NCBI RefSeq assembly: GCF_014191605.1
Contig: NZ_JACHWU010000004.1
Span: 124,001 to 188,000, forward strand
Origin: Prauserella isguenensis
Lineage (GTDB): Bacteria; Actinomycetota; Actinomycetes; Mycobacteriales; Pseudonocardiaceae
Length of the DNA: 64,000 nucleotides
Reading direction: 5' to 3'
Positions 9,167 to 17,701 of this stretch are shown in pieces. Every line of letters begins with the position of its first letter. Position 1 is the stretch's first letter. Under the pieces are notes generated by a model that made no database searches, was not told the DNA's origin, and saw nothing but the letters and a program-made list of their open reading frames with translations. The position numbers were made by a program, and so were the translations under genes.

Positions 9167-10215
9167 CGGCCCGGCGGGACACACTGCTCCTCCACCCGGC
9201 AGGCCGCGGGGTCGCGTTCCGCGTGAGCAAGCGTTCGGTGGTGCTGACGGCCGCGCTCGGACTCTGCGCCGGGGCCGTGGCCGTGCTGTCGCTCGGCCTG
9301 GGGGAGTTCGACCTGCGCCCCGCCGACACGCTGCGCGTACTCGGCGGGGGAGGCACGCTCATCGAGTACGACGTCGTCGTCCGGGACAGGCTGCCCCGCG
9401 CGGTGACCGGCCTCGGCGTCGGTGCGGCCTTCGGGCTGTCGGGCGCGATCCTGCAGCGCATCGCCGCGAACCCGCTGGTCAGCCCGGACGTGATCGGGGT
9501 GAACGCGGGCGCCTCGTTCGGCGCGCTGCTCGTGATCACGGTGTTCGGCGGCGCCGGAGCGGCCCTTGTGCTCGGCGGGCTCGCCGGCGCCTTGCTGACG
9601 GCCGCGGCGATCGTCGTCCTCGCACTCGGCCACGGCCACGGCGGTTATCGGCTCGTGCTGGTGGGCATCGGGATCGCGGCGATGCTCTCCTCCGCGATCT
9701 CCTTCCTGCTCGTGCGGGCCGAGTACCGGCAGGTGCTCAGCGCCGCGTCGTGGCTCACCGGCAGTCTCGCCAACCGCGGAGCGCTGCACGTCACCATCAT
9801 CGCCGTCACCCTGGCCGCGGCCGTGGCAGTGCTGCTGGTGTTCGGCAGGCACCTGCGCGTCCTCGAACTCGGCGACGACGTGGCCAGCACCCTCACCGGC
9901 GGGGCCGGCAGGGTCCGGCCGGTCCTCATCACGACCGCCGTGGTCCTCGCGGCCATGGCGACCGCGGCCGCGGGGCCGATCGGGTTCGTCGCCCTCGTCG
10001 CACCGCAGATCACGCGGCGGCTGCTGCCGGGCGGCCCGGCCCGGCTCGCCCCGGCCGCCGCGACGGGTGCCCTGCTCGTGATCGCTGCCGACCTCGCGGC
10101 CCGCCTCCTGTTCGCACCCACCGAACTGCCCGTCGGCGCCGTGACGGGAGTGCTCGGTGCGCCCGTGCTCCTGTACCTGCTCGCTCGTGCCAACCGGATC
10201 GGACACACCGGATGA
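9163..10215 (+). CDS. FecCD-family permease, second subunit
   Basis: 350 residues; the GTG start overlaps the previous stop by four bases (GTGA), implying translational coupling. The protein has the FecCD signature (GVGAAFGLSGAILQRIAANPLVSPDVIGVNAG) and multiple Ala/Leu/Val-rich membrane helices. It should pair with the preceding permease as a heterodimeric channel. Confidence 0.88.
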   Translation: MTARRDTLLLHPAGRGVAFRVSKRSVVLTAALGLCAGAVAVLSLGLGEFDLRPADTLRVLGGGGTLIEYDVVVRDRLPRAVTGLGVGAAFGLSGAILQRIAANPLVSPDVIGVNAGASFGALLVITVFGGAGAALVLGGLAGALLTAAAIVVLALGHGHGGYRLVLVGIGIAAMLSSAISFLLVRAEYRQVLSAASWLTGSLANRGALHVTIIAVTLAAAVAVLLVFGRHLRVLELGDDVASTLTGGAGRVRPVLITTAVVLAAMATAAAGPIGFVALVAPQITRRLLPGGPARLAPAAATGALLVIAADLAARLLFAPTELPVGAVTGVLGAPVLLYLLARANRIGHTG

Positions 10216-11048
10216 CTGCTGACCCGAACCCGACCACGACGCCGTCGGCCATCGAGCTGTCGGCCACCGGCCTCACCCTCGGCTACCACGCCCGGTCCGT
10301 GGTGCGCGACGTCTCCGTCACCGTGCCGCCCGGGCGGATCACGGCCATCGTCGGCGCCAACGGCAGCGGCAAGTCCACGCTGCTGCGCGGCCTCGCGCGG
10401 CTGATGACCCCGCGCCGGGGAGCCGTGTTGCTCGACGGCCGCGACATCGCGGGGATGGCCGCGAAAACGCTTGCGCAGCGCCTCGGACTGTTGCCGCAGC
10501 AGCCCCTCGCTCCGGACGGCATCACCGTGTCCGACCTCGTCGGACGCGGGCGACACCCGCACCAGCGCTGGTTCCGCCATCACAGCGACGCCGACGGCGC
10601 CGCCATCGCGAGCGCCATGGAGGCCACCGGCATCGCCCACCTCGCCGACGAGCCGGTCGACGAACTGTCCGGTGGTCAGCGGCAACGGGTCTGGTTGGCG
10701 CTCGCGCTGGCCCAGGACCCCGACGTGATGCTGCTCGACGAACCCACGACCCACCTCGACCTGGCGCACCAGATCGACCTGCTCGAGCTCCTCGCCGACC
10801 TGAACGCCCGGCTCGGGCGCACCACGGTGCTCGTCCTGCACGACCTGAACCTCGCGGGGCGCTACGCCCACCACCTCGTCGCCGTCACGGACGGCCGCAT
10901 CGCCGCCGAAGGGGCGCCGGCCGAGGTGCTCCAGCCCGACACCGTCGCATCGGTGTTCGGATTGACCTGCGAGGTGATCGACGACCCGCTCACCGGAACC
11001 CCGATCGTGCTGCCCCGCCCACCGGCGGACTCCCGTCGCAGCACGTGA
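10212..11048 (+). CDS. ABC transporter ATP-binding protein of the B12-type importer (BtuD/FecE-like)
   Basis: 278 residues; the ATG overlaps the permease stop by four bases. It has Walker A GANGSGKST near residue 47, Q-loop PQQPL, signature LSGGQRQR, Walker B VMLLDEPTTHLDL and the H-loop VLHDLNLAGRYAHH. This is the cytoplasmic ATPase powering import through the two upstream permeases. The C-terminal coding end forms half of the terminator hairpin that closes the operon. Confidence 0.92.
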   Translation: MTADPNPTTTPSAIELSATGLTLGYHARSVVRDVSVTVPPGRITAIVGANGSGKSTLLRGLARLMTPRRGAVLLDGRDIAGMAAKTLAQRLGLLPQQPLAPDGITVSDLVGRGRHPHQRWFRHHSDADGAAIASAMEATGIAHLADEPVDELSGGQRQRVWLALALAQDPDVMLLDEPTTHLDLAHQIDLLELLADLNARLGRTTVLVLHDLNLAGRYAHHLVAVTDGRIAAEGAPAEVLQPDTVASVFGLTCEVIDDPLTGTPIVLPRPPADSRRST

Positions 11049-11065
11049 CGCGAGTCCGCCGGTGG
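11019..11065. terminator. Bidirectional terminator between importer operon and alcohol dehydrogenase
   Basis: Perfect 14-bp inverted repeat CCACCGGCGGACTC / GAGTCCGCCGGTGG with a 19-base loop. The left arm lies inside the last codons of the ATPase gene, and the right arm ends nine bases before the stop of the convergent dehydrogenase gene. Confidence 0.75.
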
Positions 11066-11074
11066 CCGTCGGGG

Positions 11075-12211
11075 TCAGCCGGTTGGTTGCAGCAGCACCT
11101 TGGAGTAGCCCTCCTCGCGCTTGTCGAACCGGGCGTAGGCGTCCGGCGCCTCGGCGAGCGGGAGCTGCTTCGACACCACGAAACTCGGCTCGGCCCTGCC
11201 CGCGACGATCAAGTCACGGAGTTCGTGGGCGTAGGCCTTGGCATCCGCCTGGCCGGTCCCCATCCGCAGGCCCTTCTCGAAGAACTTGCCGACCTGGAAC
11301 AGCAGGATGCCCTGCGCGGCGTTGTCGTCGGGCGCGCCCGGATCGGACGGGAGATACAGCCCGACGACGCCGAGCGACCCGGTCGGGCGCACCGTGTCGA
11401 CCAGCTGATTGAGCACGAACGCAGGCTGTTCCTCACCTTCGGGCGCCGTCGCCTGGTACCCGACCGCGTCGATTCCCCGGTCCACGCCGTCGGCGCGGAC
11501 GGCGTCGGAGATCTGCTCCGCCGGATCGCCCCGGGTGAAGTCGATCGGCTCGGCCCCGATCCGCTCGGCCAGCTGCAGCCGGTCGGCGACCTTGTCCACC
11601 GTGAACACCCGGCTCGCACCCTTGAGCAGGGCCGAGTAGGCGGCCATCAGCCCGACCGGGCCGGCCCCGTAGACGGCGACCGTGTCACCAGGACGGACCC
11701 CCGCCAGCTCGGTGGCGTGGTATCCGGTGGGGAAGATGTCGGCCAGCAGCGCGAAGTCGTCCTCGTGCTCGCTGCCCTCCGGCAGCGGCACGCAGTTGAA
11801 GTCGGCGAACGGAACCCGCAGATACTCGGCCTGTCCGCCGCGGTAGGGGCCCATGCCGACGTACCCGTAGGCGCCGCCTGCGCCCGGCGGATTCACGGTC
11901 AGGCAGAACGCCGACTTGCCCGCCCGGCAGTTCGTGCAGAAACCGCAGGCGACGTTGAACGGGAGGACGACCCGCTGTCCACGTCGGACACTCGTCACCC
12001 CGTCGCCGACCTCCTCGACCACGCCCATGTTCTCGTGGCCGAACACCGTGCCCGCCTCGGCGTCGGTGCGGCCCTCGTACATGTGCAGATCGGAGCCGCA
12101 GATCGCCGTCGTCGTGATCCGGACGATCACGTCGGTCGGCTGTTCGAGGCGCGGGTCGTCGACGTCGGACACCGACAGGTCGTAGGGACCCTGGTACACG
12201 ACCGCCTTCAT
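11075..12211 (-). CDS. Zinc-dependent alcohol dehydrogenase, formaldehyde-dehydrogenase-like
   Basis: 378 residues from the ATG at 12211 (GGGAGGT upstream). It is a medium-chain dehydrogenase: catalytic zinc site CGSDLH and GHE (about residues 38-62), structural zinc site CGFCTNCRAGKSAFC (about residues 91-105) and NAD-binding YGAGPVGLMA. Length and the long insertion after the structural zinc site fit the glutathione-independent formaldehyde dehydrogenase (PDH-like) subfamily, so an NAD-linked aldehyde dismutase or dehydrogenase role is likely. The exact substrate cannot be read from sequence. Transcribed alone. Confidence 0.85.
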   Translation of the reverse strand: MKAVVYQGPYDLSVSDVDDPRLEQPTDVIVRITTTAICGSDLHMYEGRTDAEAGTVFGHENMGVVEEVGDGVTSVRRGQRVVLPFNVACGFCTNCRAGKSAFCLTVNPPGAGGAYGYVGMGPYRGGQAEYLRVPFADFNCVPLPEGSEHEDDFALLADIFPTGYHATELAGVRPGDTVAVYGAGPVGLMAAYSALLKGASRVFTVDKVADRLQLAERIGAEPIDFTRGDPAEQISDAVRADGVDRGIDAVGYQATAPEGEEQPAFVLNQLVDTVRPTGSLGVVGLYLPSDPGAPDDNAAQGILLFQVGKFFEKGLRMGTGQADAKAYAHELRDLIVAGRAEPSFVVSKQLPLAEAPDAYARFDKREEGYSKVLLQPTG

Positions 12212-12464
12212 GGCCACCTCCCGGTAAGTAGGGAATCGAACGGACATTCCCGGCCTACCCGGAGGGCCGTCGTCGGTAACGGGACCGGCGCGGGACGACT
12301 GTGTGCGCACGACCGGGCCCTTCGGCGCCGCGACCGCCTGTCCCGGCCGCGGCCGGTTCCGTTTCGGGCGGCGCCGATCGCGGGTACTCGGCCGGGTGAT
12401 CGAGCGTCGGCGCGGCTGGATCGCGCGGACGTCCCGAGTCCCGGCCGAATTGCGAGGCACGTCG

Positions 12465-12692
12465 ATGACCGCTCAACCCCCGGACCCGGCACCGGAGGAG
12501 ACCCCGGGTCTCGAACCCGGCGGGAGCGTCCGGCCCGGCGACACTCCGCCGGAGTCGGGTCAGACGTCCGGACTGTCGCACCGCGAACCCGAGCCACCCC
12601 GGGTACTGCCGGTACTGACGATCGTCCTGACCGTGCTGGCGGCCCTGCTCGTCGCGGGCATCTTCGTGGTGATGATCTTCCAGATTTGGTGA
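12465..12692 (+). CDS. Small single-pass membrane protein
   Basis: 75 residues from the ATG at 12465. A Pro/Glu/Gly-rich hydrophilic N-terminus (residues 1-45) is followed by one C-terminal membrane segment (VLPVLTIVLTVLAALLVAGI and onwards, about residues 49-72) ending FQIW. The tail-anchor arrangement places the disordered part in the cytoplasm. I do not recognise a family. The ribosome binding site (GCGAGGC) is weak. Confidence 0.55.
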   Translation: MTAQPPDPAPEETPGLEPGGSVRPGDTPPESGQTSGLSHREPEPPRVLPVLTIVLTVLAALLVAGIFVVMIFQIW

Positions 12693-12726
12693 TCGCGGGT
12701 TCGTGCCGCGCCCGCTCCGACGCGGT

Positions 12727-13167
12727 TCACTCCGGTGCGAGCCGTTGCCAGATGCGTGCCAGATCGTGCAGATCGTCGTCGTCGAGGCGGTCGAAGAAGA
12801 GCGTCCGCAGCTCGGTGTACTGCCGTTTCCACGCCTTGCGCAGCAGCGACCGGCCGGCGGTCGTCAGCACGACGTCGACCGCGCGGCCGTCGGTGCCCGA
12901 CCGGGTGCGTTCGATCAGGCCGCGGCGTTCCAGCCGGTCGGCCAGCCGCGTGAAGCCTCCCGTCGACATCAGTCGTTCCCGCGCGAGGTCCGACATCCGC
13001 ATGCCGTTCCGTCCCGCCTCGCCCAGCCGGGCCAGCACGCTGTACTCGGCCATCGACACGTCGAGCGGTGCGAGCGCGGCCTCGATGTCACGCCAGATTC
13101 GGTCGTGGGTGTGCAGGAAACCGCGCCAGGCGTCGTCCTCGAGTTCGCTGAGTCGCGGGGTCGTCAT
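12727..13167 (-). CDS. MarR-family transcriptional regulator
   Basis: 146 residues from ATG 13167, the standard MarR length. The winged-helix core is clear: SMAEYSVLARLGEAG, MSDLARERLMSTGGFTRLADRLERRGLIER (recognition helix) and the wing GTDGRAVDVVLTTAGR. It is divergent from the LLM-monooxygenase/flavin-reductase pair and probably represses them and itself through the palindrome at 13265-13284. No Cys suited to OhrR-type peroxide sensing is present, so a small-molecule ligand is more likely. Confidence 0.88.
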   Translation of the reverse strand: MTTPRLSELEDDAWRGFLHTHDRIWRDIEAALAPLDVSMAEYSVLARLGEAGRNGMRMSDLARERLMSTGGFTRLADRLERRGLIERTRSGTDGRAVDVVLTTAGRSLLRKAWKRQYTELRTLFFDRLDDDDLHDLARIWQRLAPE

Positions 13168-13264
13168 GGCAGGCACGGTACTCGGCGGCGGGTGCGTGCT
13201 CACGTGGAGTGGCAGTCCGTGCGCTGGGAGGTCGGTGAGCACGTGGTCCCGCCTGTCCGGAATA

Positions 13265-13284
13265 AGTTGTCTGCGCAGGCAGTT
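13265..13284. promoter_or_regulatory. Candidate MarR operator palindrome
   Basis: AGTTGTCTGCGCAGGCAGTT is an imperfect palindrome (7 of 10 arm positions match, core CTGCGCAG perfect) in the divergent promoter region between the MarR gene and the LLM oxidoreductase. Size and position fit a MarR dimer site; binding is inference. Confidence 0.5.
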
Positions 13285-13331
13285 ATCTCGAGTGTGGGCG
13301 CGACCGCGCCACGCGAAACGGAGGCATCGAG

Positions 13332-14396
13332 ATGGCGTTCGAGATCGGGATTCTGACGTTCGGAGAGGTCACCGAGGACCCGACCACCGGCGACCTGCCG
13401 AGCCCGCGGGAGCGGATGCGGGAGACCGTCGAACTGGCCGAGGTCGCCGACCAGGTGGGGCTCGACGTGTTCGCGGTCGGGGAGCACCACCGCACGGACT
13501 TCGTGGCCTCGGCACCGCCGGTCATCCTCGCCGCGGCGGCGCAGGCGACCCGCGACATCCGGCTGAGCAGCGGCGTCACGGTGCTGAGTTCCGACGACCC
13601 GGTGCGGGTGTGGGAGCAGTTCGCGACCGTCGACCTGATCTCGGGCGGCCGCGCCGAGATCATCGCAGGCCGCGGTTCCTACACCGAGTCGTTTCCGCTG
13701 TTCGGCTACGACCTCGCCGACTACTCGGATCTGTTCGGCGAGAAGCTCGACCTGCTGTTGCGTATCCGGGAGGAGAACCCGATCACGTGGTCAGGACGGT
13801 TGCGGCCCTCCCTCGACCACGCCGACATCGCGCCCCGCGCCGACGGCGACACACTGCCGATCTGGGTCGGCGTCGGTGGCACACCGGCGTCGGCGGTCCG
13901 CGCGGGTCAGCTGGGTGTGCCGATGATGCTGGCCCTGCTGCTGGGGCCGATCGGCTTCCACGAGGAATCCGTGCGCCTGTATCGCCAGGCCGCGGCCGAG
14001 GCGGGGCACGACCCGGACGCGCTGCGGATCGGCCTCACCGCGCACGGTTACGTCGGCCGCACCAGCCGGCACGCCAGGGACACCATGTACCCGTACTTCG
14101 CCAAGGGGATGGCTGACAACAATCACCAACGCGGGCGCGGATTCCGCATCCCGCGGCAGGCGTTCGAGGCACACACCGCGCCGGGCGCAGGCCTGCTCAC
14201 CGGTAGTCCGCAGGAAGTGATCGACAAACTCCTCGCCTACCACGAGCTGTACGGGCTGGACCGTGTCCTGCTGCAGCCCGGTTTCGGGGGCATGCCGCAG
14301 AAAGAGGTTCTCGACGGCATCGAACGCCTGGGCAGCGAGGTCGCTCCCGTGGTGCGCCGCGAGGCGGCCGGAGGGCCGGCCGGAGGCATCTCATGA
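13332..14396 (+). CDS. LLM-class flavin-dependent oxidoreductase
   Basis: 354 residues, the usual length for luciferase-like monooxygenases that use reduced FMN. Family marks are the FEIGILTFGE first strand, VGEHHRTDFVASAPPVILAAAA, TRDIRLSSGVTVLSSDDPVRVWEQFATVDLISGGRAEIIAGRGS and LPIWVGVGGTP. The substrate is unknown. The stop overlaps the start of a flavin reductase gene by four bases (ATGA), so reduced FMN can be supplied by the coupled product. Control by the divergent MarR protein is likely. Confidence 0.9.
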   Translation: MAFEIGILTFGEVTEDPTTGDLPSPRERMRETVELAEVADQVGLDVFAVGEHHRTDFVASAPPVILAAAAQATRDIRLSSGVTVLSSDDPVRVWEQFATVDLISGGRAEIIAGRGSYTESFPLFGYDLADYSDLFGEKLDLLLRIREENPITWSGRLRPSLDHADIAPRADGDTLPIWVGVGGTPASAVRAGQLGVPMMLALLLGPIGFHEESVRLYRQAAAEAGHDPDALRIGLTAHGYVGRTSRHARDTMYPYFAKGMADNNHQRGRGFRIPRQAFEAHTAPGAGLLTGSPQEVIDKLLAYHELYGLDRVLLQPGFGGMPQKEVLDGIERLGSEVAPVVRREAAGGPAGGIS

Positions 14397-15031
14397 GCTC
14401 GGCTGCGGCCACGGGGGCTGCGGCCACGGGAGCGACCGGACGGGCTGGAGCGGAACCGGCCGGGGCCACGCTCACCGTGGCTGTCGTCAACGGGAGTCCG
14501 AGCGAACGGTCCAAGACCTCGGCACTGGTCGACGTCGTCGTGACGACGTTGCGTGACCTGCTGGAACCCGACGGCGTCGACGTCGAGGTTCGCCGCATCG
14601 ACGTCTACCGGCTGGGTGCGGGATTCACCGGAGCGCTCGGCCGCGACGACGTGTCGGCCGAGGTTCAGGAGGCGCTGGACACCGCCGAACACGCCGACCT
14701 GCTGATCGCGGCCACGCCCGTGTTCCGCGGTTCCTACACCGCGATGTTCAAGCATTTCTTCGATCTCGTCGGCCAGTACGCGTTGACGAACAAGCCCGTC
14801 TTCCTGGCGGCGACCGGGGGCGGGGACCATCACGCCCTCGTGCTGGAGCACGCGCTGCGGCCGTTGTTCGGGTTCTTCCAAGCGATGACAGTGCCCGTCG
14901 CGGTGTTCGCCTCGTCGGGCGACTTCGACGGCACCACGTTGCTGAATCCGCGCGTCTACAGCCGTATCGAGGTGGCGCTCGACGATGTCCGCGCGGTCCT
15001 GCGGTCGCGTGCGGTCACGCGCGAGTCGTGA
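14393..15031 (+). CDS. NADPH-dependent FMN reductase
   Basis: 212 residues. After an Ala/Gly/Thr-rich leader of about 25 residues comes the flavodoxin-like fold of the SsuE/MsuE class: VAVVNGSPSERSKTSALV (FMN phosphate loop), ATPVFRGSYTAMFKHFFDLV and LAATGGGDHHALVLEHALRPLF. It reduces free FMN for the upstream monooxygenase, with which it is translationally coupled. This is the SsuD/SsuE-like two-component arrangement. Confidence 0.9.
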   Translation: MSSAAATGAAATGATGRAGAEPAGATLTVAVVNGSPSERSKTSALVDVVVTTLRDLLEPDGVDVEVRRIDVYRLGAGFTGALGRDDVSAEVQEALDTAEHADLLIAATPVFRGSYTAMFKHFFDLVGQYALTNKPVFLAATGGGDHHALVLEHALRPLFGFFQAMTVPVAVFASSGDFDGTTLLNPRVYSRIEVALDDVRAVLRSRAVTRES

Positions 15032-15061
15032 CGGCTACAGCGGTCGTGACGGCCGCTGGTG

Positions 15062-15457
15062 TCAGGAGCGTCCGCCGTCGGCGTCCTTCTCCGCGTCCTT
15101 CTTCTTGGCTGCCGCTTCCTTCTTCACCTCGGCGTGGGTGGCGCGTTCGCGCTGGAGCCAGTCCGGGTTCTCGTCCTTGATCGCGTTGATCTGCTCGGTC
15201 GTGAGCGGATCCATCAGGCCCGCGCGGGCGAGGCCGCCGATCGAGATGCCGAGTTTCGCGGCCACGACCGGGCGTGGGTGCGGGCCGTTGCGGCGCAGGT
15301 TGCGCAGCCACTCCGGTGGCGAAGTCTGCAGCTCGTTCAGCTCGTCGCGGGAGACCACGCCCTCCTGGAACTCGGCGGGGGTGGCTTCGAGGTAGACGCC
15401 CAGCTTCTTGGCCGCGGTGGCGGGCTTCATCGTCTGGGTGGTCTTACGCGACGTCAT
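15062..15457 (-). CDS. DUF5997 family protein
   Basis: 131 residues, small and basic, conserved in actinobacteria without a known role. The C-terminus is a Lys/Ala/Glu-rich tail (KKEAAAKKKDAEKDADG). The central part (EWLRNLRRNGPHPRPVVAAKLGISIGGLARAG) looks like a helical DNA- or nucleic-acid-binding module, but that is only an impression. It is divergent from the LysR-like gene at 15514; the two probably share a promoter region of 56 bases. Confidence 0.75.
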   Translation of the reverse strand: MTSRKTTQTMKPATAAKKLGVYLEATPAEFQEGVVSRDELNELQTSPPEWLRNLRRNGPHPRPVVAAKLGISIGGLARAGLMDPLTTEQINAIKDENPDWLQRERATHAEVKKEAAAKKKDAEKDADGGRS

Positions 15458-15513
15458 GGTCCCAGCGTATCCGCTGGTGCGGCGCCGCCGACCACGCCCG
15501 GTAATCTGGCCCG

Positions 15514-16335
15514 GTGACCACCCCAGACGAGCGCGACGAGTCCCGGGCGTTCCGGCTCGCCCATGTCCCGGGGGTGATCCCGGACAAGTGGGTCCGGAAG
15601 TGGGGCGAACGGGTGCCCGACGTCCCGCTGCAACTCGTCCGCGTCTCGGCGGCCGAGGCGGCCGAGCACGTGCGCGACGGGCACGTCGACGCGGTGCTCC
15701 TGCGCCTGCCGACCGACGGCACCGGCCTGCACGCCATCCCGCTCTACACGGAGGCGACCGTGGTGGTCGTCGAGAAGGAGCATCTGCTCACGGTGGCCGA
15801 CGAGGTCTCGGTCGACGACCTCGCCGACGACGTCGTGCTGCATCCCCACGACGACACCCTGCCGTGGGAACGGTTGCCCGGGCAGCCGGCGATCGCCCGT
15901 CCCGACACCACGGCGGGTGCGATCGAACTGGTAGCGGCGGGCGTGGGCGTGCTGGTCGTGCCCCAGTCACTGGCGCGGTTGCACCACCGCAAGAGCCTCA
16001 CGTACCGGCCGTTGATCGGCACCGAGGGGCTCCCGGTGCCGCAGTCGCAGGTCGCGCTGGCCTGGCCGGAAGGCGAGACGACCGACCTGATGGAGGAGTT
16101 CATCGGCATCGTCCGCGGCCGCACCGTCAACAGCACCCGGGGCCGCGGGCCGACGCCGAAGCAGCAGAAGTCGTCGACGTCCGCGCGTGAGCAGTCGGCG
16201 TCGACCGGTGGTAAGCAGCGGAGCCGTTCCGGACGGCCGGGCAAGCCCGGAAGGCCCGGTAGACCCGGCAAACCGGGGAGGCGCGGCAAGGGCGGCAGTG
16301 GTGGCAAAGGCGGTGGCAAGGGACGTCGCCCGTAA
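15514..16335 (+). CDS. LysR-type effector-binding domain protein lacking the DNA-binding domain
   Basis: 273 residues from GTG 15514. Residues 10-205 match the LysR substrate-binding fold (FRLAHVPGVIPDKWVRKW; GHVDAVLLRLPTDGTGLHAIPLYTEATVVVV; GVGVLVVPQSLARLHHR), but the usual N-terminal winged helix (about 60-90 residues) is absent and no HTH precedes it in another frame. The last 70 residues form a Lys/Arg/Gly/Pro-rich, collagen-like tail (GRPGKPGRPGRPGKPGRRGK then GSGGKGGGKG). That basic tail could bind nucleic acid or a polyanion. Homologous HTH-less proteins occur in mycobacteria; the function is unknown. Confidence 0.75.
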   Translation: MTTPDERDESRAFRLAHVPGVIPDKWVRKWGERVPDVPLQLVRVSAAEAAEHVRDGHVDAVLLRLPTDGTGLHAIPLYTEATVVVVEKEHLLTVADEVSVDDLADDVVLHPHDDTLPWERLPGQPAIARPDTTAGAIELVAAGVGVLVVPQSLARLHHRKSLTYRPLIGTEGLPVPQSQVALAWPEGETTDLMEEFIGIVRGRTVNSTRGRGPTPKQQKSSTSAREQSASTGGKQRSRSGRPGKPGRPGRPGKPGRRGKGGSGGKGGGKGRRP

Positions 16336-16352
16336 CCGGCAGACCTGCGGCG

Positions 16353-17045
16353 TCAGGCCGCGCCGTGATAGACGAAGCGGCCCAGGCCGACCGTGAACAG
16401 CAGGAAGCCGTAGAGGCCGTGTTCGATCGACACGGCCAGCAGCGAGCGACTGCGCGCGTACCGCCACGCGAACAACACCCCGCCCGCCGTCGTCGCGAGC
16501 ACGGCGAACAGGTTCCCGAAGATGATGTGGGCGAATCCGAACGCGGCCGCGCTCGCGAGGATCATCCCGGCTCCGGAGCCGAACACCGGCGCGTACCGGC
16601 GGAACAGGAACGAGCGGAAGATCAGCTCCTGCGGATACACGCTCAGCACCGGGTAGCCGACGGCGACGATCGCCCACACGACGGGCTCCTCGCGCGGCAT
16701 GGCGAAGAGATCGCCCGGCAGGAACACCGAGACGCCGGCCACCGCCACGACGCACGCCGCCGCCCACAGCCCGAGGATCGACCGGAGCTGCCCGCGGACC
16801 GCTGACGCCCGCCACAGGTCGCGGCGGTCGAAATCGCCGACGCGCAGCAGGTACACCACGCTGGCCAACCCCAGCACCACGAGGAACGGGACGGGGCTGA
16901 CGCCGTCGGCGAGCACGGAGAACACCGTGATCACACCGAAGAACAGCGCCAGGAACTCCACCGCCAGACCTGCCCGCTGCGCGATGGACGGCGTGTCCCG
17001 GCGGGCGACCGGCACCGCGTCGTCGGTCAACACGCCACCGAGCAT
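16353..17045 (-). CDS. CPBP-family intramembrane protein (Abi/Rce1-like)
   Basis: 230 residues with about seven membrane helices. The CPBP motifs are present: PQELIFRSFLFRR (motif 1, with Gln in place of the first Glu of EExxxR), AAAFGFAHIIFGN (motif 2, His) and SIEHGLYG (motif 3, His). The Glu-to-Gln change may alter proteolytic activity. ATG at 17045 is used; a TTG at 17078 overlapping the eda stop would add 11 residues and would make this the third gene of the edd-eda operon. Role unknown: protein processing or bacteriocin immunity are family possibilities. Confidence 0.75.
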   Translation of the reverse strand: MLGGVLTDDAVPVARRDTPSIAQRAGLAVEFLALFFGVITVFSVLADGVSPVPFLVVLGLASVVYLLRVGDFDRRDLWRASAVRGQLRSILGLWAAACVVAVAGVSVFLPGDLFAMPREEPVVWAIVAVGYPVLSVYPQELIFRSFLFRRYAPVFGSGAGMILASAAAFGFAHIIFGNLFAVLATTAGGVLFAWRYARSRSLLAVSIEHGLYGFLLFTVGLGRFVYHGAA

Positions 17046-17074
17046 ACGTGGGCTACGGTCGTGAGCCGCACCGC

Positions 17075-17701
17075 TCAACCGCCGAGGGTGGCGGCTTCCT
17101 TCGCCAGGGTCTCGATCGTCGCGAAGTCGCGCGCCACCACCGCCTCCTTCGGCGTGAGCCAGCTGCCGCCGACACAGCCCACACTGGACAGTGCGAGGTA
17201 CTCCGGTGCGTTGGTGACGCTGATGCCGCCCGTGGGGCAGAACGTCAGGTGCGGCAGGGGACCGGCGAACGCCTTCAGCGCGGCCGAACCACCGCTGGCC
17301 TCGGCGGGGAAGAACTTCAGCGTGTCGATCCCGCGTTCGGCCAGCCGCATCGCCTCGGACACCGTCGCGGCGCCCGGCAAGAACGGCAGTCCGGTGCCGG
17401 TGACCGCGTCGAGCAGCGCGTCGGTGGTCCCGGGGGTGACCAGGAACGCCGCACCCGCGTCGACAGCCTGCGCGGCCTGCTCGGGAGTGGTCACCGTGCC
17501 CGCGCCGACGACGATGTCGGGCACCTGTGTGGCCACCTTCTCGATGGCCGCCAACGCTGCAGGGGTGCGCAGGGTCAGCTCGATCGTCCGGATCCCGCCC
17601 GCCAGCAGGGCACGGGCGACGTCCGGCGCGGCCTCCGCCTCGTCGAGCACCACGACCGGCATGACCGGCGACAGGTCGAGCAGTTCCGAGCTTGTTGTCA
17701 C
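17075..17701 (-). CDS. eda: KDPG aldolase (2-keto-3-deoxy-6-phosphogluconate aldolase)
   Basis: 208 residues; cleaves KDPG to pyruvate and glyceraldehyde 3-phosphate, the last step of the Entner-Doudoroff pathway. Class I aldolase marks: [13 protein letters not shown] with catalytic Glu, [14 protein letters not shown], and the Schiff-base Lys in [11 protein letters not shown], then FCPTGGIS. The GTG start overlaps the edd stop by four bases, so the pair is translationally coupled. Confidence 0.95.
   Translation of the reverse strand: MTTSSELLDLSPVMPVVVLDEAEAAPDVARALLAGGIRTIELTLRTPAALAAIEKVATQVPDIVVGAGTVTTPEQAAQAVDAGAAFLVTPGTTDALLDAVTGTGLPFLPGAATVSEAMRLAERGIDTLKFFPAEASGGSAALKAFAGPLPHLTFCPTGGISVTNAPEYLALSSVGCVGGSWLTPKEAVVARDFATIETLAKEAATLGG

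Noticed and set aside
6988-11048. Ferric-siderophore importer
   Set aside because: Family resemblance allows it, but the cobalamin riboswitch directly upstream favours a corrinoid substrate; kept only as an alternative.
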